Below are positions 1-7,674 of a stretch of DNA of 7,674 nucleotides, one piece after another. The DNA is taken from assembly GCA_015661465.1 (NCBI GenBank), contig DQVZ01000088.1:1-7674 (forward strand), in the 5' to 3' direction. Source of the DNA: Aquifex aeolicus (GTDB lineage: Bacteria; Aquificota; Aquificia; Aquificales; Aquificaceae). The translations under genes and the position numbers were made by a program. The first letter of the stretch is position 1, and every line of letters begins with the position of its first letter. Below the pieces are notes generated by a model that saw only the letters and a list, made by a program, of their open reading frames with translations, did not search any database and was not told the origin of the DNA.

Positions 1-87
1 GTTTCTCTATTAACTCTTTTGCTCCATACTTTCCCTATTTTACTTTTTTCTCACCCAGCGTATATTTAGTTTATAATATGTAGCGTT
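1..87. other. AT-rich region upstream of atpG
   Basis: No gene can be supported here. On the plus strand two frames stay open from the left edge to stops at 67-69 and 81-83, but the residues are a T-rich, hydrophobic, low-complexity string with no recognisable family. On the minus strand a short protein-like stretch near positions 1-33 runs into an in-frame stop without any start codon. The stretch probably holds only the atpG promoter plus the end of whatever lies to the left. Confidence 0.4.
48..77 (+). promoter_or_regulatory. putative sigma70-type promoter of atpG
   Basis: A perfect TATAAT lies at 72-77. A weak -35 candidate TTCTCA (4 of 6 to TTGACA) lies at 48-53, with an 18-bp spacer. 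Transcription would start near position 84, only about four bases before the atpG ATG at 88. No Shine-Dalgarno sequence lies between them, so the mRNA would be essentially leaderless. The -10 match is seen directly; promoter activity is inferred. Confidence 0.5.
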
Positions 88-963
88 ATGGCAAAACTAT
101 CTCCGCGGGACATAAGGAGAAAGATACAGGGTATAAAGAATACCAAAAGAATAACAAACGCTATGAAAGTTGTATCCGCGGCAAAACTCAGAAAAGCTCA
201 GGAGCTTGTTTACGCATCACGCCCTTATTCAGAAAAAATTTACGAATTGGTAGCTCACCTCGCTAAACACGTTGATACAGAGGATAATCCCCTTTTCGAG
301 GTAAGAGAAGAGAAGAATGTAGATATTATTCTCATCACCGCGGACAGAGGACTAGCCGGAGCTTTTAACTCTAACGTTATAAAAGAAGCTGAAAATCTTA
401 TAAATGAGAAACAAGAACAAGGAAAAGAAGTAAACCTTTTTCTTATAGGAAGAAAGGGTGTCCAGTATTTTATCAAAAGGGGCTATAAGGTAATACAGGG
501 CTACGATGAAGTTTTCAGAAAGACTATAAACTTTTCTGTTGCAAAGGAAGTAGCAGAAGCGGTAAGAGAAAGATTCCTCAATGGTCAAACCGACAAAGTT
601 TATTTGATAAACAACGAGATGATAACCAGAGCAAGCTATAAACCCATGGTAAGAACGTTCTTGCCCTTCGAAGCTCCAAAAACAGAAGAGGAAATCCCCG
701 GAGTTTACGAGTTTGAAGTGTCCGAAGAGGAGTTTTTCAACTACATAGTGAATCTGTACCTTAACTACCAAATATATAGAGCAATGGTTGAATCAAATGC
801 TGCCGAACACTTCGCAAGGATGGTAGCTATGGATAACGCTACCAAAAATGCCGATGACCTTATCAGACAATGGACTCTTGTATTTAATAAGGCAAGACAA
901 GAAGCTATTACTACGGAGCTTATAGATATTACCAACGCTGTTGAAGCTCTAAAAACACAATAA
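88..963 (+). CDS. atpG: F1Fo ATP synthase subunit gamma
   Basis: This encodes the central rotor shaft of F1 (291 aa, normal family length). It turns inside the alpha3beta3 ring and couples proton flow through Fo to ATP synthesis at the inner face of the membrane. The N-terminal helix carries the typical IKNTKRITNAMKVVSAAKL stretch (residues 16-34). The Rossmann-like middle has DRGLAGAFN (86-94), where most homologues have DRGLCGGFN; Cys is replaced by Ala, as is common in thermophiles. The C-terminal helix has FARMVAMDNAT and ends ITTELIDITNAVEAL. The usual Gly-Ala of the family signature near the end is Ala-Val here, a small departure. The ATG at 88 is chosen because the conserved N-terminus begins there. 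There is no Shine-Dalgarno site, and a TATAAT lies 10 nt upstream. atpD follows after 14 nt. No chloroplast-type regulatory dithiol insert is present. Identification is very secure. Confidence 0.97.
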   Translation: MAKLSPRDIRRKIQGIKNTKRITNAMKVVSAAKLRKAQELVYASRPYSEKIYELVAHLAKHVDTEDNPLFEVREEKNVDIILITADRGLAGAFNSNVIKEAENLINEKQEQGKEVNLFLIGRKGVQYFIKRGYKVIQGYDEVFRKTINFSVAKEVAEAVRERFLNGQTDKVYLINNEMITRASYKPMVRTFLPFEAPKTEEEIPGVYEFEVSEEEFFNYIVNLYLNYQIYRAMVESNAAEHFARMVAMDNATKNADDLIRQWTLVFNKARQEAITTELIDITNAVEALKTQ

Positions 964-969
964 AGGAGG
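963..969 (+). promoter_or_regulatory. ribosome binding site of atpD
   Basis: AAGGAGG begins on the last base of the atpG stop codon and lies 8 nt before the atpD ATG. It is a near-perfect anti-16S match at ideal spacing. It should let atpD be translated more strongly than atpG from the shared mRNA, which fits the 3:1 beta:gamma stoichiometry of F1 (inference). Confidence 0.85.
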
Positions 970-977
970 TTTTATAG

Positions 978-3063
<2,086 letters not shown>

Positions 3064-3082
<19 letters not shown>

Positions 3083-3723
3083 TTGTGAACTTGAGGAATA
3101 ACTCTTACGGTAAAGTTTTCCTTCAGCAGTCCTTTTTGTAAACTTATGGCTTTTTCCAGCATATCTTTTCTATTGCTTTCGGGTTGAAGTACTACTCTGC
3201 CCTTTCTTAGAAACTCTTTAAATTCATCTCTCAGGAGAACTTCCTTATTTAACTCTTCGTCAACCACAAATTTCAGTTCTTTTGCATATAAGAGTATTTT
3301 AGGATGTACGAAAAATCTTGCTACAGCCTTTGGAGAGCAGGTTATGTGTATACGGGAAGCTAATCCATCCATGTCTTCTATCCATAGAGTTCCGTTTGTT
3401 TCTATTTGAACGGAATAGCCTTCATCTAATAAAGTTTCTACAAGAGTAGGCAGTTCCTTATGGGCAAATGGTTCTCCTCCAGTGATAACTACGTGTTTTG
3501 CAGAAAAAGAAGCGAACTCTTTCATCAAATCTGATAATTTCCTGGTGTTTTTCTTAAAGGAAAGGGCTTCAGGTTGGTCGCACCAGGGACACCTTAGATT
3601 ACAACCTTGTAGTCTAATAAATATGGAGGGAAGCCCCACAAGGAGCCCTTCCCCTTGAATACTTTCATAAATTTCATTTATAGCTATCAGAGTGTTGGTT
3701 TTTCGTACTTTATCTCGTAGCAT
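3064..3723 (-). CDS. queE: 7-carboxy-7-deazaguanine synthase, radical SAM
   Basis: QueE converts 6-carboxy-tetrahydropterin to 7-carboxy-7-deazaguanine in the cytoplasm, on the route to preQ0 and queuosine of tRNA. It is 219 aa, normal length. It shows the family start SIQGEG (21-26), then [13 protein letters not shown] (37-49), whose Cys41, Cys45 and Cys48 (CxxxCxxC) bind the [4Fe-4S] cluster. GGEP (82-85) binds SAM; ETNGT (108-112), SPK (130-132), QPE (180-182) and the C-terminal QVHK (211-214) follow as in QueE. After the last cluster Cys the usual Asp-Thr is Asp-Gln (49-50). The Thr is, from memory, a Mg2+ ligand in characterised QueE, so metal binding may differ. The ATG at 3723 is the only reasonable start; it overlaps infB by 37 nt. 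No other queuosine gene is in the window. QueE is preferred over an activating enzyme because of IQGEG, the short cap and QVHK. Confidence 0.88.
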
Positions 3724-6044
3724 TCTATCTGGTCACCTACTTTTACGTCGTTGTAATCTTTTAATTTAACTCCACACTCATATCCTGCACTTACCTCTTG
3801 CACATCGTCTTTAAATCTCTTTAAGCTTTCTATTTCACCGTCGTATATGACAACTCCTTGTCTTATTAGTCTTGCTTTAGCTCCCCTTACCAACTTTCCA
3901 TTTAATACATAACATCCTGCTACAGTACCGACTTTCTTTATCTTGAAAGTAGCCCTTACTTCTGCCATACCGAGAATTTCTTCTTTCTTTATAGGCTCAA
4001 GGAGACCTACAAGGGCCTTTTTTACATCCTCTATAGCTTCGTAGATTATTCCGTAAAGTTTTACGTCAACTTTTTCCTTTTCCATGAGTTCCCTAGCTTT
4101 AGGGTCTGGTCTTGTATTAAAGCCTATGACTATTGCTCCTGAAGCTTTTGCCAGCATAATATCGTTTTCGGTAATTCCTCCCACAGCACCGTGAATTATC
4201 TTTACCTGAACTTTTTCATTGGAAAGCTCTTCGAGAGATTTCTTTAGGGCCTCTAGAGATCCCATAGTATCAACCTTAAGGACTATCCTTAATTCTTTAG
4301 TTTCTCCCGATTGTATTTTCTTGTAGATATCTTCTAATCTTATAGTTTGAAGTTTTTCTTCCCTTTCCCTCTTTTCCTTTTTCTTTTCAGCGATTTCCCT
4401 GGCGGTCTTTTCATCTTCTACTACTACTAATTCATCCCCTGCCTCAGGTAGTTCTTCAAAACCGAGAACTTCTACAGGAGTAGAGGGAGGTGCTTCCTTT
4501 ATTTGTCTTCCTTTGTCATCAAACATTGCTCTTACTCTTCCGTAGGTTGTTCCGGCAACAAAATGGTCACCTATTTTGAGAGTCCCGTCTTCTACTATAA
4601 CTGTAGCTACCGGACCTCTCTTTCTATCCAGTTTCGATTCTATGATTGTTCCCCTTGCTTTCTTATTGGGATTAGCTTTCAGCTCAAGTATATCAGCGAG
4701 AAGTAATACCATTTCGAGCAGTTGGTCTACATTTTGCCCGGTTTTAGCGGATATATCTACGAATACGGTATCTCCTCCCCACTCTTCGGGAATCAGCCCA
4801 TGTTCTGAGAGCTCCCGTCTAACTTTCATAGGGTCAGCGTTTGGTTTATCGATTTTATTTACGGCAACAATTATCGGAACATCAAAGGCCTTAGCGTGGT
4901 TTATAGCTTCTATGGTTTGAGGCATAACACCATCGTCTGCAGCAACAACGAGGATTGCTATATCTGTTACCTTTGCTCCTCTGGCTCTTAGGGTTGTGAA
5001 CGCTTCGTGTCCGGGAGTATCGAGGAAAGTTATCTTTCTACCATCGGGTAGTACTACTTGTGAAGCACCAATATGTTGAGTTATTCCTCCTTTTTCCCTT
5101 TCGGCAACGTTTGTATTTCTTATTCTGTCGAGCAATGTAGTTTTACCATGGTCTACGTGACCCATTACCACCACTATAGGAGGCCTGGGTTCTAATTCTT
5201 CTTCTCTAACTTCCTCTTGCTCTTCTATAATTTCTTCTTCGATTTCCTCCTTCTTTACTTCCGCAAGGTATCCGAAGGATTCTGCAACTTCTACGGCAAC
5301 TTCCGGTAGAACAGGCTGGTTTATAGTTGCAAGAACTCCTCTTTTCATAAGTTCAGCTATAACTTTATTTGCAGGTACATCCAGGAGTTCAGCGAGTTCT
5401 CTTACTGTGATTATCTCGGGTATCTGGATTATTTTTATTTCTTCCTCTTTCTTCCTTTTCTTTTCCTTTTCTTTCTTTTCTTGTTTTTTCTTTTCCTTTT
5501 CTACTTTATGCTCAAGTTTTCTCAGGATTTCCCTTTCTTGTTTGGACATCCTTACTTTAGGTTTTTCTTCTTCCTTCTCTTCCTTTTGAGGCTTAACTTC
5601 CTCTCTTCTTAGTTCCCTTACTTCTACTCTTGGTTTTTCCTCTTTTTTGCCAAGTCTTTCCCTTTTTTCCCTTTCCTTCCTTTCAAGAATTTCCCTTATG
5701 AGTTCTTCAGCACTTTTCTGAGGTTGTTTTTCTTCCTTTTCCTCTTTAACTTCTTCACTTTGTTCAACTATAACTTCTTCAACCTTTTCCAATTTTTCCT
5801 CTAAGGGTTTTTCTTCAGCTATTTCCTCGACAATTTCATTTTTAACTTCTTCTTTATCTTCCTTGGGTTTACCAAAAGCATCGTATATTAAAGTTAATGC
5901 GTGTTCATCAAGACCATGGGAAGCTCTCCACTTTTTCCCATCAGTCCTTGGGTAATACTCATTTAAGAAATCCGTAATGTCCTTGGATTTTACTCCGAGT
6001 TCCCTTGCTATTTCGGAAACCCTTCTTGTCTTGGTCAAACTCAT
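3687..6044 (-). CDS. infB: translation initiation factor IF-2
   Basis: IF-2 is a GTPase that brings fMet-tRNA to the 30S subunit and promotes 50S joining (785 aa from the ATG). In order it shows a first IF2_N-type helical module (about 3-57), a very charged Lys/Glu linker (about 60-205), and a second IF2_N module (about 207-260) followed by an acidic stretch. The G domain has G1 GHVDHGKT (295-302), G2 GGITQHIG (319-326), G3 DTPGH (342-346), G4 NKID (396-399) and G5 SAK (432-434). Next come beta-barrel domain II (about 462-550), domain III (about 585-680) and the fMet-binding C2 domain (about 687-785). Cys757 in GYECGVKL corresponds to the Cys implicated in fMet binding in Bacillus-type IF-2. 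The ATG at 6044 directly abuts AGGAGGT, which is too close; a TTG at 6036-6038, two codons downstream, is better spaced and could be the real start (783 aa). It heads the infB-queE-membrane protein unit. Confidence 0.98.
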   Translation of the reverse strand: MSLTKTRRVSEIARELGVKSKDITDFLNEYYPRTDGKKWRASHGLDEHALTLIYDAFGKPKEDKEEVKNEIVEEIAEEKPLEEKLEKVEEVIVEQSEEVKEEKEEKQPQKSAEELIREILERKEREKRERLGKKEEKPRVEVRELRREEVKPQKEEKEEEKPKVRMSKQEREILRKLEHKVEKEKKKQEKKEKEKKRKKEEEIKIIQIPEIITVRELAELLDVPANKVIAELMKRGVLATINQPVLPEVAVEVAESFGYLAEVKKEEIEEEIIEEQEEVREEELEPRPPIVVVMGHVDHGKTTLLDRIRNTNVAEREKGGITQHIGASQVVLPDGRKITFLDTPGHEAFTTLRARGAKVTDIAILVVAADDGVMPQTIEAINHAKAFDVPIIVAVNKIDKPNADPMKVRRELSEHGLIPEEWGGDTVFVDISAKTGQNVDQLLEMVLLLADILELKANPNKKARGTIIESKLDRKRGPVATVIVEDGTLKIGDHFVAGTTYGRVRAMFDDKGRQIKEAPPSTPVEVLGFEELPEAGDELVVVEDEKTAREIAEKKKEKREREEKLQTIRLEDIYKKIQSGETKELRIVLKVDTMGSLEALKKSLEELSNEKVQVKIIHGAVGGITENDIMLAKASGAIVIGFNTRPDPKARELMEKEKVDVKLYGIIYEAIEDVKKALVGLLEPIKKEEILGMAEVRATFKIKKVGTVAGCYVLNGKLVRGAKARLIRQGVVIYDGEIESLKRFKDDVQEVSAGYECGVKLKDYNDVKVGDQIECYEIKYEKPTL
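3733..3738 (-). promoter_or_regulatory. ribosome binding site of queE inside infB
   Basis: On the minus strand AGGTGA matches the 3' half of the Shine-Dalgarno consensus (GGAGGTGA) and ends 9 nt before the queE ATG. It lies within the last codons of infB, so queE can be initiated while infB is being finished. It supports ATG 3723 as the queE start. Confidence 0.5.
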
Positions 6045-6051
6045 ACCTCCT
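6045..6051 (-). promoter_or_regulatory. Shine-Dalgarno site abutting the infB ATG
   Basis: AGGAGGT on the minus strand touches the ATG at 6044, leaving about one base between GGAGG and the start codon. The usual gap is 5-9 nt. The TTG two codons later, encoding residue 3, sits about 7 nt from GGAGG and is favoured by spacing. The site is strong; which start it serves is open. Confidence 0.75.
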
Positions 6052-6060
6052 AAAAGGTAT

Positions 6061-6066
6061 ATTATA
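6061..6066 (-). promoter_or_regulatory. -10 element of the infB operon promoter
   Basis: A perfect TATAAT is read on the minus strand. It would start transcription near 6054, about ten bases before the ATG, leaving the Shine-Dalgarno site inside a very short leader. No good -35 is seen at 16-18 bp; a TTGATA lies only 9 bp upstream, which is too close to serve as a standard partner. Confidence 0.45.
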
Positions 6067-6128
6067 TGCCTGACATATCAATAGGAAAGAGATATAGCTG
6101 AAATCAGTGATTATTACTTATAAAGAAG

Positions 6129-6134
6129 TAGAAT
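6129..6134 (+). promoter_or_regulatory. -10-like element upstream of the ferredoxin
   Basis: TAGAAT (5 of 6 to TATAAT) ends 11 nt before the ferredoxin ATG at 6146; another candidate, TATAAA, lies at 6119-6124. No Shine-Dalgarno sequence precedes the ATG. The first option predicts a transcript starting at or within about five bases of the start codon. Confidence 0.35.
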
Positions 6135-6145
6135 ATTTTTTCACT

Positions 6146-6433
6146 ATGAAAGTAATAATTAATGGAAAGGAATTTGATATTCCAAAGGGTGTGAAATTCG
6201 GAGAATTGAGTCATGAAATTGAAAAAGCAGGGATAGAATTCGGTTGTACGGATGGACAGTGTGGTGTATGTGTAGCAAGGATTATAAAAGGAATGGAATG
6301 TTTAAATGAACCTTCAGCTGATGAAGAAGATACACTATGGAGAGTAGGTGCAGTGGATGAAGACCAGAGACTTACTTGCCAATTAATCATAGAGAAGGAA
6401 GATTGTGACGAAATAGTCATAGAAAGCGAATAG
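6146..6433 (+). CDS. [2Fe-2S] plant-type ferredoxin
   Basis: This is a small cytoplasmic electron carrier (95 aa from ATG 6146) with the plant-type beta-grasp fold. Cluster ligands are Cys34, Cys39 and Cys42 (GCTDGQCGVC, a Cx4Cx2C pattern) and the distal Cys78 (LTCQL). Two further cysteines, Cys52 and Cys87, are not ligands and could form a disulfide. I recall that a plant-type A. aeolicus ferredoxin (Fd1) is reported to be stabilised by a disulfide, and the length and cysteine pattern suggest this is it. The frame extends upstream to a GTG at 6107 (108 aa). I prefer the ATG because the family N-terminus starts MKVIING and the extra 13 residues look like leader sequence. It stands alone between infB (divergent) and acyP, so the partner enzyme cannot be told from context. 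Confidence 0.93.
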   Translation: MKVIINGKEFDIPKGVKFGELSHEIEKAGIEFGCTDGQCGVCVARIIKGMECLNEPSADEEDTLWRVGAVDEDQRLTCQLIIEKEDCDEIVIESE

Positions 6434-6445
6434 GTTATAAAACTA

Positions 6446-6477
6446 AACTAATACTTAGTTCACTCACTTTTGGTTTC
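6446..6477 (+). terminator. weak hairpin plus T-rich tract after the ferredoxin
   Basis: AACTAA (6446-6451) and TTAGTT (6455-6460) form a perfect 6-bp inverted repeat with a three-base loop, 12 nt after the ferredoxin stop. T-rich sequence follows rather than a clean U run. With one G-C pair the stem would be unstable at high temperature, so it is only a candidate. Confidence 0.25.
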
Positions 6478-6529
6478 TCATTTTACATTTTTTGTGAAGA
6501 AGAAATAAAAATTGTTTAATTTCTCCATG

Positions 6530-6535
6530 TATTAT
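6530..6535 (+). promoter_or_regulatory. -10-like element upstream of acyP
   Basis: TATTAT (5 of 6 to consensus) ends 8 nt before the acyP ATG. There is no Shine-Dalgarno sequence between it and the start, and no convincing -35. The position predicts a transcript that begins at or next to the ATG. Confidence 0.35.
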
Positions 6536-6543
6536 ATTTAAAC

Positions 6544-6816
6544 ATGAGATTGAGAATTTTTGTTGAGGGGTTAGTGCAGGGAGTAGGTTTCCGAGCTTAT
6601 ACAAAGAGAATTGCAGATAGTTACGGTTTGAACGGATGGGTAAGGAACTTACCCGACGGAAGGGTGGAAATCCTCGTTGAAGGAGATGATGAACTGATAG
6701 GATACTTTGTAAAAGATATATTAAAGGGACCTCCTGCAGCGAGAGTAGATAAAGCTGAGATAATAAAGGAGCATTCCGATGAACCTATTTATGGTTTTGA
6801 TATTAAGTATATTTAG
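6544..6816 (+). CDS. acyP: acylphosphatase
   Basis: This is a small cytoplasmic enzyme (90 aa, typical length) that hydrolyses the acyl-phosphate bond of carboxyl phosphates such as acetyl phosphate or carbamoyl phosphate. The first signature GLVQGVGFR (9-17) supplies the phosphate-binding loop and Arg17. The second block GWVRNLPDGRVE (31-42) supplies the catalytic Asn35. The rest is the ferredoxin-like fold with GPPAARVDK (62-70). It starts at ATG 6544 without a Shine-Dalgarno site and with a -10-like hexamer just upstream. Its last 38 bases overlap the start of the LysM gene in another frame, so the two are probably co-expressed. The functional link to a wall-binding protein is unclear; the physiological substrate is not known from sequence. 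Confidence 0.96.
   Translation: MRLRIFVEGLVQGVGFRAYTKRIADSYGLNGWVRNLPDGRVEILVEGDDELIGYFVKDILKGPPAARVDKAEIIKEHSDEPIYGFDIKYI
6765..6771 (+). promoter_or_regulatory. ribosome binding site of the LysM gene inside acyP
   Basis: AAAGGAG lies 7 nt before ATG 6779, ideal spacing, within acyP codons. It decides the start of the LysM protein in favour of 6779 over the in-frame ATG at 6791. Confidence 0.75.
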
Positions 6817-7674
6817 TATTATTACCTTTGTCTACGCTGCAGAGTGTAGCGCATACCATATAGTAAAAAGTGGAGATAGTCTATGGAAAATAGCTAAAAA
6901 ATATAAAATCAGTCTAAAGGAGCTTTACAAGCTAAATCCCTACCTCAAGAAAAAAAAGTTTATTAAACCGGGTCAGAAGATTTGTATAAGCAAATTGAAA
7001 AAAAGGAAAAATAGAGTGCAAAGAAAATTTATAGTTTATAAAGTAAAAAAGGGGGATAGTTTAATAAAAATTGCCAAAAAGTTTGGAGTAAAAGTTTCAG
7101 ATATAAAGAAAATGAATCGACTTAAAAGTAGTAGAATTTACGTAGGGCAAACTTTAAAGATACCAATAGTATCAAAGGGAGAAAAACAGATTGCAAAAAG
7201 CGAACTAAGAAAATCAAAAGGGAAAAGCTTTATAATCTACCGCGTTAAAAGGGGAGATACTTTAATAAAAATCGCAAAGAGATTTAAGGTAAGTCTTAAA
7301 GACTTAAGGAGGATTAATAATCTCAAAAGCGATAAGCTCTACGTTGGACAAAAATTAAAAATTCCCGTAAGGGCGGCAAGGATTTATAAAAGTGATAGAG
7401 GAAAACCTGCGAGTAGGTATATATCCGGTAAAAGAGTGATACTTGAAAAAGTTAAAAGAAAGGTTTATCTAAGGTATAAAGTAAGGAGAGGAGACACTTT
7501 AATAAAAATCGCCAGAAAATTCAGAACAAGCGTAAAGGAAATAAGAAGGATTAACAGGTTAAGGAGTGACAGAATTTACATAGGTCAGATTCTAAAGATA
7601 CCTGTTTATAAGTACGTTTTTATAGAGAGAGTAGCTAAAGTTCCTAAAATTTCCCTGAGAATTTTACCCGTTGA
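6779..7674 (+). CDS. secreted LysM-repeat cell-wall protein (partial at 3' end)
   Basis: This is an exported protein, probably peptidoglycan-binding; 298 residues are visible and the frame is still open at the right edge. Residues 1-20 look like a signal peptide (hydrophobic core, VYA before AEC), with no basic residue near the N-terminus. Cys23 is not in a lipobox because the preceding residue is Glu. Four LysM modules follow: 26-70 (HIVKSGDSLWKIA), 86-129 (KGDSLIKIA), 153-196 (RGDTLIKIA) and 232-275 (RGDTLIKIA), each ending GQ-x-L/I-KIP or similar. LysM binds N-acetylglucosamine glycans. Cys23 and Cys69 flank the first module and could pair. Modules 2-4 are more alike than module 1. By my count the mature part has about 87 Lys+Arg against about 16 Asp+Glu. 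The ATG at 6779 has a strong Shine-Dalgarno site and overlaps acyP by 38 nt. Any catalytic domain (peptidase M23, amidase or transglycosylase) would lie beyond the window. Confidence 0.88.
   Translation, partial: MNLFMVLILSIFSIITFVYAAECSAYHIVKSGDSLWKIAKKYKISLKELYKLNPYLKKKKFIKPGQKICISKLKKRKNRVQRKFIVYKVKKGDSLIKIAKKFGVKVSDIKKMNRLKSSRIYVGQTLKIPIVSKGEKQIAKSELRKSKGKSFIIYRVKRGDTLIKIAKRFKVSLKDLRRINNLKSDKLYVGQKLKIPVRAARIYKSDRGKPASRYISGKRVILEKVKRKVYLRYKVRRGDTLIKIARKFRTSVKEIRRINRLRSDRIYIGQILKIPVYKYVFIERVAKVPKISLRILPV
7034..7603 (+). repeat. three related LysM coding repeats
   Basis: Modules at 7034-7165, 7235-7366 and 7472-7603 share conserved DNA as well as protein. The stretch TTTAATAAAAATYGC recurs at about 7060, 7261 and 7498, always encoding the LIKIA helix start. 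The copies are 201 and 237 bases apart (67 and 79 codons), whole codons, which fits in-frame duplication within the gene. The first module (6854-6988) is more diverged (SLWKIA, older or under different selection). Confidence 0.7.

Larger units (their letters stand above)
6045..6145. other. divergent intergenic region infB / ferredoxin
   Basis: This 101-bp AT-rich stretch separates the divergent infB and ferredoxin genes and must hold both promoters. -10-like hexamers are visible in each direction; -35 elements are poor. A GTG at 6107 is in frame with the ferredoxin but is not favoured as a start. No operator-like palindrome was recognised. Confidence 0.6.
6434..6543 (+). other. intergenic region ferredoxin / acyP
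   Basis: This is 110 bp of very AT-rich DNA with no reading frame of interest. It holds a small inverted repeat after the ferredoxin and a -10-like hexamer before acyP. Nothing else is recognised. Confidence 0.5.

Noticed and set aside
3..83. Possible 3' end of an upstream plus-strand gene
   Set aside because: Open frames are short, T-rich and low-complexity, with no recognisable protein; too little sequence to support a call.
352..771. 139-codon open frame on the minus strand inside atpG
   Set aside because: It lies wholly opposite atpG, whose protein is unmistakable; the translated residues are Phe/Tyr/Ser-rich antisense of a Lys/Glu-rich gene with no motif.
4576..4920. 114-codon plus-strand open frame inside infB
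   Set aside because: Covers the reverse of the IF-2 G domain; Ser-rich, no family, no ribosome binding site seen.
5400..5900. Pyrimidine-rich tract on the plus strand as a simple-sequence or regulatory repeat
   Set aside because: It is explained by the Lys/Glu codons of the IF-2 linker on the other strand; no regular repeat unit is seen.
6107..6145. GTG at 6107 as the ferredoxin start (13 extra residues)
   Set aside because: Family N-terminus fits the ATG at 6146; GTG has no well-spaced Shine-Dalgarno site, and the extra codons overlap the likely promoter.
6211..6420. 69-codon minus-strand open frame opposite the ferredoxin
   Set aside because: Mirror of the ferredoxin coding region; no independent evidence.
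6839..6847. Lipoprotein cysteine (Cys23) in the LysM protein
   Set aside because: The residues before Cys are Ala-Ala-Glu; Glu at -1 does not fit a lipobox. A signal peptidase I site after VYA is more likely.

Overview
The window looks like chromosomal DNA of a hyperthermophilic Aquificales bacterium, most probably Aquifex aeolicus or a very close relative. I infer this from the protein style (Lys/Glu-rich, few Cys, an Ala where the gamma subunit usually has Cys in DRGLCGGFN). Other signs are an ATP synthase locus reduced to gamma and beta, a 95-residue plant-type ferredoxin with two extra cysteines, and very tight gene packing. No database was searched.

Layout. (1) Positions 88-2414, plus strand: atpG and atpD, the gamma and beta subunits of F1 ATP synthase, as a two-gene unit. 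The alpha and epsilon genes are not beside them. (2) Positions 6044-2411, minus strand: infB (translation initiation factor IF-2), then queE (7-deazaguanine radical SAM enzyme), then a four-helix membrane protein. That protein carries the two histidine motifs of the DUF1461/TIGR01906 family, which includes the lipoprotein intramolecular transacylase Lit. The genes overlap head to tail (37 and 19 nt), so they are probably co-transcribed and translationally coupled. The last one meets atpD tail to tail, with interlocked stop codons. (3) Positions 6045-6145: a 101-bp divergent promoter region. (4) Positions 6146-6433, plus strand: a [2Fe-2S] ferredoxin. (5) Positions 6544 to the right edge, plus strand: acyP (acylphosphatase), overlapping by 38 nt a secreted, extremely basic four-LysM cell-wall protein that runs off the window.

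The genes are mostly core functions (energy, translation, modified-nucleoside synthesis, redox, envelope) packed closely rather than one pathway. The most interesting points are these. A Lit-like lipoprotein acyltransferase candidate sits in a lineage where Lit has not, to my knowledge, been studied. The window shows two styles of translation start: strong Shine-Dalgarno sites for atpD, infB and the LysM gene, but none for atpG, the ferredoxin and acyP, which instead have -10-like hexamers just upstream as expected for leaderless mRNAs. A strand-specific terminator-like hairpin spans the fused atpD and minus-strand stop codons. The LysM protein is about 31% Lys+Arg.

I saw no mobile element, CRISPR array, tRNA or rRNA, and no clear undescribed multi-gene system.
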